DNA of 25,999 nucleotides. Source: Leucogyrophana mollusca (taxonomy: Eukaryota > Basidiomycota > Agaricomycetes > Boletales). Position numbers and translations under genes: made by a program. Below the pieces are notes generated by a model that ran no database searches, was not told the DNA's origin, and worked only from the letters and a program-made list of their open reading frames with translations. The stretch is taken from the NCBI GenBank assembly GCA_021014945.1, contig MU266655.1, positions 1 to 25,999 of the forward strand, given 5' to 3'. Below are positions 1 through 10,700 of the stretch, piece after piece (position 1 is the first letter of the stretch; every line of letters starts with the position of its first letter).

Positions 1-242
1 CACTAGAATACTTTTATCTTTTCCCGGTACTTAATACTTGCTTTTCATTCCGCACTCGCATACTTGCAATATAGTCGCTTTGACGTGCTTTTCTGCCTTT
101 GCGAAAAAGCGCAGAAATGCCTCTATTAAGTTGAAAATAAGCAGAAGAATCTACTTATAAAAGCGGATTTGTCCTTTTTAACAGCTTCCTTGACATCGTC
201 ATAATCTTCCTTGATTGGCAGTTAAAGGCGACAAAAAGTTAG

Positions 243-1486
243 TTAAGCATTGTGTGAATTTCCTGATGCGACTGAACGCATTTCAGTGATCTCCAGCAGG
301 TCAGCATCAGTCTCTGGATCATAAGACCACAACTTCTTCTTATCGTCTTTCTTCTCATTGACGATCTTCACAGTTTCCCCACCCAACTCGTCCAACACAT
401 CTTCCACCTGGCCATATTGCGACAAGTCGACGATCTGTCAGTGAGGACGTGCGCCTTGCGCCACCTTGAGAGACCCGCACCACGATACAAGACGCGAATG
501 AACCACTCGAAGTTGAGGGCGTCGCAAACCCGACCAAGGAGTGCATCATTACCTTTGAGGCACTTCCTCAGCTTACGCAGTTTCGTACCGGTGCTGACGG
601 GGTACTGATACTGCAAGCCGAAGCCAATGTAACCACCATCTGGGAGGACGCCCTCGTCGCTTAGGAGGTCAACGAGCAACGCCTTGAGCTCTTCTTCGGC
701 CACATAGGGCACTGGAGGTGGAAAATCTTGCCTTTCGTCGCCCGTAAAATATAGGTTGTAGGTCAAGGTTACGCGATAGCCGGATTTGACAAGTGCGACC
801 TCATGCTCCACGTCGCTATAAAATGCGATGTACCCGATGCTTGGCTCTGACGCTTCCGCGAAGGCTTCAGTGACGTCGACGGTCCATTCCTTGGCGTCTT
901 GCCTTATCACAAGTGCACCCCCTTCGTGTGGCGTGGGGAACACGATGACAAGGGAACCGAACATATCTTCTCCTCGTGGAGTATCTTTATGGGCCTTGAA
1001 GAATGAATCTTTCCCTGGAGCACACCGTCAGCGTAGCACTAACTTGAATCAGATGAAATGATAGAGGTACCGTATACATTAAGCTTGTACATCTCAAGCC
1101 GAATATCCCTTTTTTCAATATCCCCTTGTAACAAATTCGCGCGTATTATATCGACAAGCCCGGCGTTTTCAGCACTGAAGAGCGTCGCGAAAGCGGGCGT
1201 ATCCAGTTTGCCTGCTTTTCTGTAGGTCTCATCTAGGACGTCTTCTTGATCCCGGCCAAAGGTTGCGGGCTCGCAGGCCTTCACCAGCGCCTGCATTTGG
1301 GTTGTGGATGGACGCGAAAGGTCAACTCGCCTAGCATGGTGTGTCAATTGGACAGAGAATATACGTGACACCCAGAGTAGTAGACTTACTGGCATTGGTC
1401 GCTGTCTCGTCCGTAATATAGGAGAAATTGATGAGCTGGAATGGCACGGATACCGCTGCAATATGGAACACGCGAGTATAGGGACT
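243..1486 (-). pseudogene. 2OG-Fe(II) dioxygenase (prolyl-4-hydroxylase-like), frameshifted near the 3' end
   Basis: This gene encodes an Fe(II)/2-oxoglutarate-dependent dioxygenase of a family expanded in Agaricomycetes; the substrate is unknown. Exons read 1486-1390, 1330-1071 and 1014-243, with introns 1389-1331 (GTAAGT donor, TTGAC branch, CTAG) and 1070-1015 (CTGAC branch, CCAG). Across the second join the frame reads YGKDSFFKAHKDTPRGEDMF, placing the iron-binding HxD (HKD, codons at 983-991). The EGGALVI strand follows, then SDVEHEV with the distal His (803-805) and, ten residues on, the Arg of GYRVTLTYNLYF that would bind 2-oxoglutarate. The core is therefore complete. Near 434-440 one base is missing: the frame ending at 368 reads DRSSTCRN, whereas the neighbouring frame reads IVDLSQYGQVEDVLDELG and carries the expected C-terminal sequence to a stop at 243. 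The N-terminal exon before PYCSGIRAIPAHQFLLYYG could not be placed. It may be a pseudogene, or the shift may be an assembly error. Confidence 0.72.
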
Positions 1487-1940
1487 CTGAAATAAGAGCT
1501 AACTTGTTCTCCATCCTAAAAACTGTGGGTCAAGCTGCAAGTCGAGTTTGTGGGCGCAAAAATTAGGGGGTAGACTCAAGCTTAGTCATCAGCGCAATTT
1601 CCCGCTCTTCACATTTCCGCCTCCTCGTCTTTGGTCGCGACTTCACTTATGCACTCACCTGTCGATGGGAATTTTAAAGCGATTTATAAAGCCCGCCTCT
1701 CGGTCAAGAACATTTTCCACGACATCCAATTACATCTCTCTCACTGAGCTTTGTCTTCCCCAAAGTATCTTCCAAGGACATACAGCAAATTCGGATTAGA
1801 CGCGTTGTACCATCTGCCACGCGCAAGGCGGAAGGAGACCCGTACCGCGGACACGACGGGTTCTGGCTACGTATCTCTCTGCAGCTGTTTTGTCGACATG
1901 AAGCACTTTACTAGTAAAGTACCCTCACTGTGACTGGCAC

Positions 1941-1948
1941 TCACGTGA
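1941..1948. promoter_or_regulatory. Palindromic E-box TCACGTGA
   Basis: A perfect 8-bp palindrome with a CACGTG core, the binding type of fungal bHLH regulators (Cbf1/Tye7-like). An identical octamer occurs at 22677-22684. Function is inferred from the motif alone. Confidence 0.25.
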
Positions 1949-2137
1949 TATCGCGCGACGCGTTCTAGTTGTCGCACGTCACACGTCATAATGACTCCAC
2001 TCCCTCATGCTTCAAAGTACGTTCCTACATGTTTAACGATTGTTCTTGGCCTTTCAAAACATCACTTCTTGATCGCCGACCGTCATTGGAAGCAGCAAGA
2101 CATGCACAAAAAGAAAGTGAAAGACATCTTCGTTATC

Positions 2138-2146
2138 TATATAAGG
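2138..2146 (+). promoter_or_regulatory. TATA-box-like TATATAAGG
   Basis: A strong TATA match on the plus strand with a CCAAT at about 2210. The nearest plus-strand gene, the GH25 lysozyme, starts about 640 bp downstream, so it either has a long leader or this box is unused. A weaker AATAAAAG at 2721-2728 sits about 55 bp before the lysozyme ATG and is an alternative. Confidence 0.25.
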
Positions 2147-2781
2147 CCCCTCATGGACGCTCGTGCCTCGTGTTAGCCCCAAATAGTAGGGTTCTGCTTC
2201 ACTTGAGGCCAATTGGCGTAGTGGCAGCCATCTATGTCGCTCTAATCATCTTGGGATGCGCTTCCAATGATCGGCGTACCTCCAACAGATTCGCGCAGTC
2301 GATCTCGGACCATCTCTTTGGTATCTGTGCCTAACCACCGACTTGTGTCGGATGACAGCCTCCGGTTCGGTCTTTCCGGTATTGATATAACCGAGCGAAA
2401 GCTGCATATACAATGAGACGACGACGACATCGACGAAATACCCAAACCACAGAAACACCTACGGCTCCTACTAAAAATTTTGCGAAAGAGCGGTTGTCAC
2501 TCTGATTTTGCAGTGGCTTCACCCCGAAACCGTGTTCTCCGAAGCACTTCGCATCCTGTTCGTGAGTCTGCGCCTCATGGATTTGCTCATTACCTTGACA
2601 TGCTCCGTCAATTGTACCATGCGACTCCATATACCAGCGTGACCGCTTGGTCCGAGCCCGGTCCATATCTACCCCTGAATACTCACTGCTGGCCAGCATC
2701 TTTGTAGTCCTTGAAAATGGAATAAAAGCGGAATAGCCGTAAAGTTGCAAGCCCGGTACCACCCCCGTTTTCAATCCAGCC

Positions 2782-3882
2782 ATGAAGTTCGCTGTCCTCG
2801 TTGCAATTCTTACCGTCTCAACTGCTGCGAACCCCATCAAACGTTCAGACCCGGTTGGTATTGACGTCTCTTCTCATCAGGGCTCCGCCATAAATTGGTC
2901 CGAAGTCAAGGCCAACGGCGTCATATTCGCCTATATTAAAGCGACTGAAGGAACCTGTAAGCATAAACTGGCACTCGCGCAACTCCCAGCATCGCCCTAA
3001 CAGTACCATTTCCAGCATACGTCAACCCCGATTTCGGTAGCCAATACGCTGGCGCGACCAAAGCTGACCTCATCCGTGGGTCGTACCACTTTGCTCAGCC
3101 AGCCTCGTCTTCCGGGTCTACGCAAGCGTCTTACTTCATCGAGCACGGAGGTAAGCATGGCAATGCGGTTCCGCGATCAGATAATTTGATGGTTCCTTAG
3201 GCGGTTGGTCTGCTGACGGCATCACACTTCCTGGTGCTTTGGATCTTGAAGGTGGGTTCTTCGTGATCCAGTGGACTCATACTGAAGTACTGAACAGCCG
3301 GATGCTACGGCCTGAGCGCCTCTTCCATGATCTCGTGGATCAGGAGTTTCTCGACCGAATACTACAGCTCTGAAAAGCGGTGCGTGATGTGCTCATAACT
3401 CGTCGTATTCCCCCTTACACGCTGTCCTACATTTAATATCGGTCGCCACAGGTACCCAGGCAAGTTGCTCTTCCTTCCTATTAATGCCTACTTCATTGAT
3501 GCCTGTCATGTCCTACAGTGCTCTACATAACTACTAACTGGTGGAAGAGCTGCACAGGTAACTCTGCTGCTTTCGCAAGCAGCAGTCCCCTCTGGCTTGC
3601 TAGCTGGGGCTCCGGGATGGGAGCCCTTCCAGCTGGTTGGACGTACGTATGGATCTCATGGCTGGGCTACTTGTAAGCCGTGCTGACGTGCGCGTGTCTG
3701 CGTTGCAGGACTGCCACATTTTGGCAGAACAGCGATCACTCAAGCTCAAACCCCGGGGACCAAGACAAATTCATTGGTGGTATCACTGGGCTCGATAAGT
3801 GAGTTAATTGCGCTGCTCATAGTTGACCCGGCCCCCCTGACTGTAATATCTAATGACTCGCAGGATCGCGCTTGGTCATTGA
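2782..3882 (+). CDS. Secreted GH25 lysozyme (N,O-diacetylmuramidase, Chalaropsis type)
   Basis: Family GH25 enzymes hydrolyse the beta-1,4 MurNAc-GlcNAc bond of bacterial peptidoglycan. Eight exons join in frame: 2782-2956, 3016-3150, 3201-3251, 3298-3379, 3452-3459, 3519-3642, 3709-3798 and 3864-3882, giving 684 nt or 227 residues, a usual length for the family. Residues 1-16 form a signal peptide (MKFAVLVAILTVSTAA), followed by NPIKR, a Kex2-like dibasic site. GIDVSSHQ carries Asp28. ALDLEAG carries Asp118 and Glu120, the DxE pair of the active site. KATEGT, GSYHFAQPASSSGSTQASYF, TTNWWKSCTGNSAAF, FWQNSD and NPGDQDKF are further family signatures. The fifth exon has only 8 nt, and the intron after it starts with GC rather than GT. 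Without both, the conserved RYPVLYITTNWW strand is lost. The gene is convergent with the gene ending at 4168. Probable role: attack on bacteria for nutrition or defence. Confidence 0.93.
3452..3459 (+). other. 8-nt microexon of the GH25 gene, followed by a GC-AG intron
   Basis: The exon GTACCCAG lies between an intron ending CCACAG (3380-3451) and one starting GCAAGT and ending CTACAG (3460-3518). It supplies the Tyr-Pro of RYPVLYITT and keeps the frame. GCAAGT is the classic non-canonical donor. A GT donor three bases further on (AAGTTGCT) would join the exons in the wrong frame. Confidence 0.8.
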
Positions 3883-4167
3883 TGAATCGACCACTCATTA
3901 TTTGGGGACTGTACCAGTTTTTTCGCTTGTATTTTTATGCTCGTGCGTTCAATTTGCCTGAAAGCTGGCAATATTTGTCATCATGGGTGATAGTGTGAGG
4001 AACGATTCAGCCCACACGCAGAGCTAACCGTAATGATAGCATATAATTCGCGTGTTGCTCCTTTGGAATGCACCTGCTCTATGGAGCAAGCCCCGTCGCG
4101 TACAAATCAAGAGAAGGAGGAATCAGAGAACCCAATGGACAAAACCCAACATTCGGCGACAGCGGCC

Positions 4168-5208
4168 TCACCACAATGCCTTTCTCACTCCCAGCCCAAT
4201 CTCCTTCCCGGAGTTGTCCCTCATCGCACGAACTCCCCAAAACGCGAACTTGTACTTCGCCCCAGTCCCGTGTCCCGCCTTCCGGTACATGCTATCGTAG
4301 CTCACGCTGAACGAGAAGAACCCCTCGAAGAGCTCCTTTGGTCCCGCTACGCCCTCTCCAGGGGCCACCCACACGCGTTTGATCTTAAACACCCCTTTTG
4401 CGCTCTTGATCCCGCATTGACTGGGGAGGCCCGTCTGCGCGACCATCCCAGGCCCAGCGGGGTTGTGCTCCGCAGCGAGGAAGGAGCTGCGCTCGGTAGG
4501 CGTGAAGGTAAGGTTCTTTTTGTACGTGAACGGTCCGATGTTCATGTCAAACGGACGCTCGATCATTGGGTCGATGACAACCTGGCTCTCGAAACGGCCA
4601 ACGCTGGGTACGAGGTCTGTGGTGGAGGTGGACGAGGTTGGCGCGCCGAGGTAGCATCTGGCGGTGAAATCGTGCTTTGCTTGGTGCGCGAGTACAGCTT
4701 CGTATAAGGCGGCATAATCTGGGTATGTAGCACCTGCGGGGAGGTAGAATTTAGTGAGGAATGGGAGATACATCCCGTACAGATCGAAGTTTCCAGAGTA
4801 GGAAGGCGGTGGAAGTTGAGGTGGGGTAGGCTGTTGCAGTATAACAGGCTTGAATACAATTGGCTGTGTCGGTTTGTGGGTAGTCAGGTGGACGCGGTAA
4901 GCGGAGTGCCAGTTATTAACGTACTTTTGTGAGCTCATGCTGGGTTTGTGGCGCTGGAGTCGCCTTTGGGCGTTTCGTTGGTCGTTGATTATCTTTGCGA
5001 ACGGGAATTTGAGAATTGTGCGTGGGAGCTGGTTCGGGCGTGAGAGCTCTTTTGAGGCTACCCGTCGAAGTCGAAGAAGTAAATGGCGACAAGGGCTGCG
5101 TTTGCGTTGATGTGCATATGGTGAGCAATTGAGGGGACCATCGAGGGGATATTACCTGCTCACCTGCTTCGGCGACATGGTCTCAAGCACAGGCTCGAGA
5201 GAGGTCAT
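4168..5208 (-). CDS. Uncharacterised 303-residue basic/proline-rich protein
   Basis: Three exons join in phase 0: 5208-5164 (15 codons), 5095-4925 (57 codons) and 4863-4168 (231 codons plus stop). Introns are 5163-5096 (GTGAGC...GCAG) and 4924-4864 (GTACGT donor, CTGAC branch, CACAG). The N-terminal 80 residues are low complexity, rich in Ser, Thr and Pro, and contain RKDNQRPTKRPK, which resembles a nuclear localisation signal. A proline run (QQPTPPQLPPPSYS) leads into a globular part starting FDLYGMYLPFLTKFYLPAG, with later stretches VIDPMIERPFDMNIGPFTY and FSFSVSYDSMYRKAGHGTGA. I do not recognise a domain. A signal peptide and membrane segments are absent. A longer single frame begins at an ATG at 4938, but it reads through the second intron and loses the basic N-terminus, so the spliced model is preferred. 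It could be a lineage-restricted nuclear protein; this is inference only. Confidence 0.7.
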
Positions 5209-7017
5209 AGCAGTAGAATTGCAAGGCGATAAAGACAACAAACGCCAAATAGAGTCGAACGCGTTGTAACGAAAGTCACGTGCAGGTGAAATCAAAACCC
5301 ATTTTGTTCAATGGGCGGTTGGTGGTCTCGCTGACAGTCGATCAACCTCGCCGTAACACAACAGAGTCGTGACCAACCCATAAATATTACAAGCCAGGAG
5401 ACCTTAGAAATTAAACGCTTAGAAAATACTTACGAGGTCAGAACCCCTAAACCGCTGTGGTAGTGTCTGAGGACAGCAGTCCACCCCCCCAAAAGTCGAA
5501 TGCTGATCTCCAGACACCTTCGATACGCGCCACGTGGAAATAACACATTCCTTCTGAACACCCGCGAGAGTGCTGAGAGCACATTTTCAAGTTTGTTGTC
5601 AGTGCTGGATCGACGTTCGCAGCGAGCGGCATGGTCCATATCACAAGGGTCAAAGGTGTCATCATGACAATGGAGTTAAAGATCCGGCCATTGCACTAGA
5701 CTTCTCGTATTGGGCTTGTGAGCACCTGGTTCCTAACAAAGCACTCCGGTCCGATCTTTACGACTGCATGATTCGAAGACTCCTGGAGGCAAGCACCGCG
5801 CCAAATACAGCGGCTCAAGCGCCGGCTGTTCTGCATGCAAGTGCTGGCAGGGTAGTATGTCGAGTGTCACACCAAGGTGTGTCAGAAGCCAATTCCAGCT
5901 TGCGATCTTGACCATTGGTGATTTCGATGGCGGCGGTTCGGCGAGCGTTATCGTATATTTGCCAATCTCGTAAAAGCCGCTTCAAGTTCTGTTCTCACCG
6001 CCGGTGCGTGGCATGGTCGCATTTGGTGCCAGCGCAATGGTCGGAAAACGATGTCATGTATCTAAACATACCGCGGGACGGGTGTCCGAGGGTGCCGAGT
6101 GCCATCACCGTTCCGCGTTGCTGCCTGTCAAAAGGTAGCGAAAACAAATCGCAGAATCACCTAAAATCCTAGTGCGGCCTCCTTCGTTCGATCACAGCTG
6201 TGAAATATTTCGGGGTCCGAGAGAGCTCGTTTCCTTGCGTTCCGAGTTTTATTCCGTACGAACGCAAACAAACCTTCTACAATTCTTGACGCGCATCAGG
6301 ACTTGAAGGTGCCACAAGTAGCTTGGGTCGTATGCGAATCGGCGGACTCAGGTCCATAAAGCCAGTCGAGCTGATAATTTGGATGCCAAAGTGCCACTGG
6401 CAAAACATGAAAGTGATGAGACAAGAGATGGTGGTTGTAAGTAAGCAAACCGAGTCGCCACAGGTCGCCACCACAATCAGGGAAATTGTCGGACTTTCTC
6501 TTCTCTACATTAAACTTCGGTGCTCGATTCCCCAGCAACAAAAGCTGCAACTAAAATGTCATCGCTGGCGCAATAACGCCACGCATCATGACGTCTCAAA
6601 CCAGAAGAGTGTCCTGAAATGATTAGCAGAAGGGCATCCATAGCATGTGCTCTGATGCACAGAGAAAGATACCTAGGACGTCGTTTTCCGGGAGAAGCAG
6701 CCGGCACTCCACAGCAGCGTCTACCCCAGCTTTGCCGACTCGTACGCGACCTTCGACGTTCACAGATAAGTCTTTCATCAACCTTTATAAAGGGGTAGAG
6801 TTACACGACTGCTACACGTCCGGGGAAACTTCGGTTAAGGATAATCTCGGGAGGGTCACGTGCAGCGATACAGGGGTCGCCCAGCCATATAATAAGGTAT
6901 GGATGGACGCATAAGAGGCCTTATCCCCTTCTCTCCGCCTCTATCTCACTCACACAGTACTCGTTGACGACCAGATAAACCCCACGACGACAAGACGTTT
7001 ACTTTGACACGAAAACC
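5209..7017. other. Intergenic region between divergent genes, no supportable gene
   Basis: About 1.8 kb separates the minus-strand 303-residue gene from the plus-strand beta-glucosidase. Open frames of 60-113 codons are present but show no recognisable motif and overlap each other on both strands. An 11-mer GTCACGTGCAG occurs at 5275-5285, about 70 bp before the left gene, and again at 6855-6865, about 150 bp before the right gene. TATA-like sequences lie at 6784-6793 and 6886-6895. Confidence 0.5.
6784..6793 (+). promoter_or_regulatory. TATA-like element upstream of the GH3 gene
   Basis: TTTATAAAGG lies about 225 bp before the ATG at 7018. A second AT-rich candidate (6886-6895) lies about 125 bp before it, close to the E-box at 6857-6862. 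A CT-rich stretch with CTCACTCACACAG (about 6945-6957) is a plausible transcription start zone. Assignment is by position only. Confidence 0.35.
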
Positions 7018-10000
7018 ATGCCCTGGTCAGACTTTGCGAACGCGGACGTCGATGAGATCGTGGAGAAGTTGACCACAGATGAGGCCATTCTCTTGACTGC
7101 CGGCGTTGGATTTTGGCACACCCACGAGGTTGCTCGCCTCGGGATACCCGCGATCAAGGTTCGTAGTCGCTACCTCGCCCTCGCAACTCATGACCAAAAC
7201 GTTTACATCAGGTCAGCGATGGTCCCAACGGTACGTCCCAGAGCTTTCACATCCCCATCATACCTGTATTCACTGCATGCCACAGGTATCCGAGGAAACC
7301 ACTTCTTCATGGGCACTCCAGCCAAATGCTTACCCTCCGCTACCGCCCTTGGAGCTACCTGGGACACTGAATTGATCGAGGAAGTTGGCTTGAAGCTCCT
7401 CGCCAACGAAGCAAAGCTTCGCTCAGCCCCAATTATCCTCGCACCCACTTGCAACATCCAGAGAGTGCGTGCCTCCCTTTCCTCTCGCGATTGTCGCCTC
7501 AACTGATCCCGCTTCTCAGAACCCCCTGGGTGGAAGGGTGTGTTATATTTGCACGGGAATTGTGGCTTCTAATTTGACGATCGTGGATATGAATAGAGCT
7601 TTGAGAGCTTCTCTGAGGACCCTCTTCTGTCCGGACTGATCGCTGCAGCCTACGTCAAAGGTGTTCAGAAAGGTGGCATCGGAACCGCCATCAAGCATTA
7701 TGTGTATGTTTTTCCTCGCCTCGTCCGAATTTCGCAGATTGCTTACTCTATCAATCAAACCACAGCTGTAACGACAAGGAGAACGACCGCATGGCATATG
7801 ATAGTGTGCTCAGTGAACGCGCTCTGCGCGAGATTTACTTGATGCCGTTCATGCTTGCACAAAAGCACGCGAAACCGTGGAGCTTCATGACCGCGTACGT
7901 GCTCTCTCTTTGTCTAAATCGTGATTTCAAATGCTGGTGGTAGCTGACCGAAATTCTTGCAGTTACAATCGCGTCAACGGCACTCATGCTTCCGAGAACA
8001 AACACCTCCTACAAGATATTCTCCGTGGCGAATGGGGGTTCGATGGCCTGGTTATGAGTGACTGGTATGCTTTTGTCGCTCATTTCGCTTCGCTACTGAT
8101 GCCCACGCTGCTCCATACAGGTTCGGTATCTACAGTATCGATCTCAGTATCAACGCCGGCCTCGACTTGGAGATGCCGGGCACGAATAAGTGGCGCACTC
8201 TCGACCTGGTCAATCGATCTATCCAGTCGCGGAAATTGACTGTCCGCACCGTCAAAGAACGTGCCCGCAAAGTAGTCGAACTCGCGAAGCGCGTAGCTAA
8301 AGAAGCTCCCGAGGTACATAGTCCCTTCTTTCATCTCTCCCCCGCCCTTTCCTTACCGGGTACACTACAGTTACTTGATGGCGACGGCCTCGAACGGACC
8401 GTCGAGAGCGACGAGGACAAGGCACTCATGCGCACGCTTGCTGGAGAGTCTGTCGTTCTGCTGAAAAACGAGGGAGGCCTCTTGCCCCTGCAGCCTCGGA
8501 CCCTTAAGAAGGTCGCGATTGTTGGTGGAAACGCTAAAGCATACGTGCTTTCCGGTGGAGGCTCCGCAGCACTAAAGCCGTCGTACTTCGTCTCTCCGTA
8601 CGACGGTATTGTCAACGGGTTGCCCTCCAATGTAGAGGTGACGTACAGCGAGGGAGCTGCCAGTCAGTCGCTTTGTCTTGACCAAGCGCGTCAACGTTGC
8701 TCATTTTGGGAAACACAGCCTACATGGAGATGCCTTCCCTCGACTTTGAGATGCTCACGCCGACTGGTGAAAGAGGCTGGATTGGTTCCTGGTACGCACA
8801 TGAAGACGACGAGAGTATGGCGACTGTCAGCCAACCAATGGAGAAGCGCCTCATCGATGAGACTCGCATCTTCATCAGCACGTCTTCTCCCAAAGGGATC
8901 ACGCGCCGCTGGACGCTGAAACTGGAGGGCCAGTTGAAACCTCGTGCGCACGACTGCACATTTGAATTTGGATTGACTGTCGCAGGCAGAGCCAAAGTGC
9001 GTACTTACCCTGTCTGCAGCAGTGGGGAAATGGGCACTAACGTATGGGTGGTGTAGCTATTCGTTGACGGGAAGCTGGTAATCGACAACTGGACACGTCA
9101 GCGCCGTGGAGAATCGTTCTTCAACAGTGGAACCCTGGAAGAGAAAGGCACAGTAGAGCTCAAAGCTAACACGAAGCACAACATTCTCGTCGAGTTCTGC
9201 AACGTGCGCTCCCCCGCCGATGGCGATGAAGACCAAATGGTAATGGACAGCAACCCGGGTGTGCGGCTCGGCGGCGCTGAGGTTCAGGACGCGGACGAGA
9301 AGATGGCGGAGGCGGTGAAGCTCGCGAAGGAGGCCGATGTAGTCATCGCCGTCGTCGGGCTGAATGCGGATTGGGAGACGGAGGGGTATGATAGGAAGAC
9401 GCTGGCATTACCTGGTCGGACGGATGAGCTGATCAACAAGGTTGTTGCTGCAAACCCTAAGACGGTCGTCGTTACCCAATCTGTGAGTGGTCCATTTCGT
9501 CATTTGAGGGCTTCCGAGGGTTAACCGAAGTCAACTTAGGGCTCGTCGATAACCCTCCCTTGGACAGACTCGGTCCCTGCCATCGTGCACTCGTGGTACC
9601 TCGGTAACGCCACGGGAGAAGCTATCGCGGATGTACTACTCGGGAAGAAGAACCCCTCCGGCAAGCTCTCGTTGACGTTCCCCAAGCGCCTTGAGGACAT
9701 CGCAAGTCACGGTCACTTCCACTCGGAAAACGGTGTTGTATGTGCTATTGATCCTGATTTTTTCAACCACTCATCCGTTTTGTAGGTCCAGTACGGCGAG
9801 GACCTGTATGTTGTAAGTTGATACTGCCCTTGTAACTGTCGCGATGCGTGTGCTGATGTCTGTGTGAAGGGCTACAAGCACTTCCAGCACCGTGGTATCA
9901 CTCCCCAATTCGCATTCGGGTATGTTCGTTCTTTCATCGCTTATGTCTGTGCTTAACCATGATTTCAGCCACGGACTCTCCTACACAACCTTCGCCTACT

Positions 10001-10377
10001 CTGATCTCCAGCTCTCGAAGCCTACGGTCGCCAATGGCGATTTCAGCCTCACCGCCTCTGTAACTCTCACGAATACAGGCAAGCTCACAGGGTCCGAAGT
10101 CGTCCAGCTCTACGTCGCAATGCCCACCACGACCGACCTCTCCCACCCGCCTCTTCTACTGCGCGCGTTCACAAAGGTGAAAGACCTGCAGCCTGGGGAA
10201 AGTAAGAAGGTAACCCTGTCGCTCGACAAGTACGCCGTGTCCTATTGGGAGAACAGGATCACGCGGTGGGTGGTGGAGAAGGGGGAGTATGGTGTACGGG
10301 TTGGTGCGGGCAGCGATAACCTGCCGCTCCAGGCGAACTTTACTATTGTAAAAGGGTTCGAGTGGAACGGGCTCTGA
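7018..10377 (+). CDS. GH3 beta-glucosidase with PA14 domain (intracellular type)
   Basis: Family GH3 retaining beta-glucosidases release glucose from cellobiose and other beta-glucosides. Fifteen exons are 7018-7158, 7212-7230, 7286-7464, 7520-7537, 7597-7703, 7766-7894, 7963-8064, 8121-8313, 8371-8662, 8719-8996, 9057-9482, 9540-9737, 9786-9812, 9870-9919 and 9969-10377. They sum to 2568 nt, or 855 residues, the size expected for PA14-type fungal GH3. The N-terminal barrel carries [15 protein letters not shown] (Lys152-His153) and LVMSDWFG with nucleophile Asp231. A PA14 insert spans roughly residues 394-537 ([12 protein letters not shown] near its end). The C-terminal sandwich has WETEGYDR, in which Glu593 or Glu595 is the likely acid/base, and the fibronectin-III-like tail begins after [13 protein letters not shown] signal peptide is absent, so the enzyme is probably cytosolic. 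The least certain join is 8662/8719, where the residues around it vary in the family. Confidence 0.95.
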
Positions 10378-10700
10378 GGTTGACACATCCTCTTCACCGA
10401 TGTACTTATATCACAATCACGACAATCATGACACGGAACGCATGGGCGAATTGCTAGACGCCGGTCGAGTGGTATGGAGCACTGCGAAATGCAGTTTTCC
10501 CAGAAAATAACCACTAGGTATGTTTGTGGACGTAAATTGGATGAATATATAAAAAGAGTACGATATGATTAGAGAATGCTAATGTTAATACCATAATAAT
10601 CCAAAACTATAAGATGAGGATATGGTGAACGTGTGGTATGCGATGAAGATGCGAGGGTATCAATGATGCGGAGGTGAATGCAGACATTAGTAATATAGAG
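10378..10700. other. 3' intergenic region between convergent genes
   Basis: An AT-rich interval (ATATATAAAAAGAG near 10544, AATAATAAT-type sequence near 10591) between the 3' ends of the beta-glucosidase and the minus-strand 199-residue gene. It probably holds both 3' untranslated regions. No gene is visible. Confidence 0.5.

Larger units (their letters stand above)
1487..2781. other. Intergenic, no supportable gene
   Basis: Several open frames of 60-170 codons occur on both strands, but none shows a family motif, a credible intron pattern or a start context that sets it apart from chance. A strong TATA-type sequence lies at 2138-2146, with no recognisable coding region just downstream, and a palindromic TCACGTGA lies at 1941-1948. 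The missing 5' exon(s) of the dioxygenase should fall in the left part. The last few hundred bases should contain the lysozyme promoter. Confidence 0.5.

Noticed and set aside
1969..2334. 121-codon plus-strand frame just around a strong TATA-like box
   Set aside because: No motif and no intron or homology support; the TATA box lies inside the frame.
2331..2840. 169-codon minus-strand frame upstream of the lysozyme
   Set aside because: It overlaps the lysozyme signal-peptide exon and probable promoter, with no recognisable domain.
4033..4707. 224-codon plus-strand frame
   Set aside because: Lies antisense to the third exon of the 303-residue gene, which has a full exon structure.
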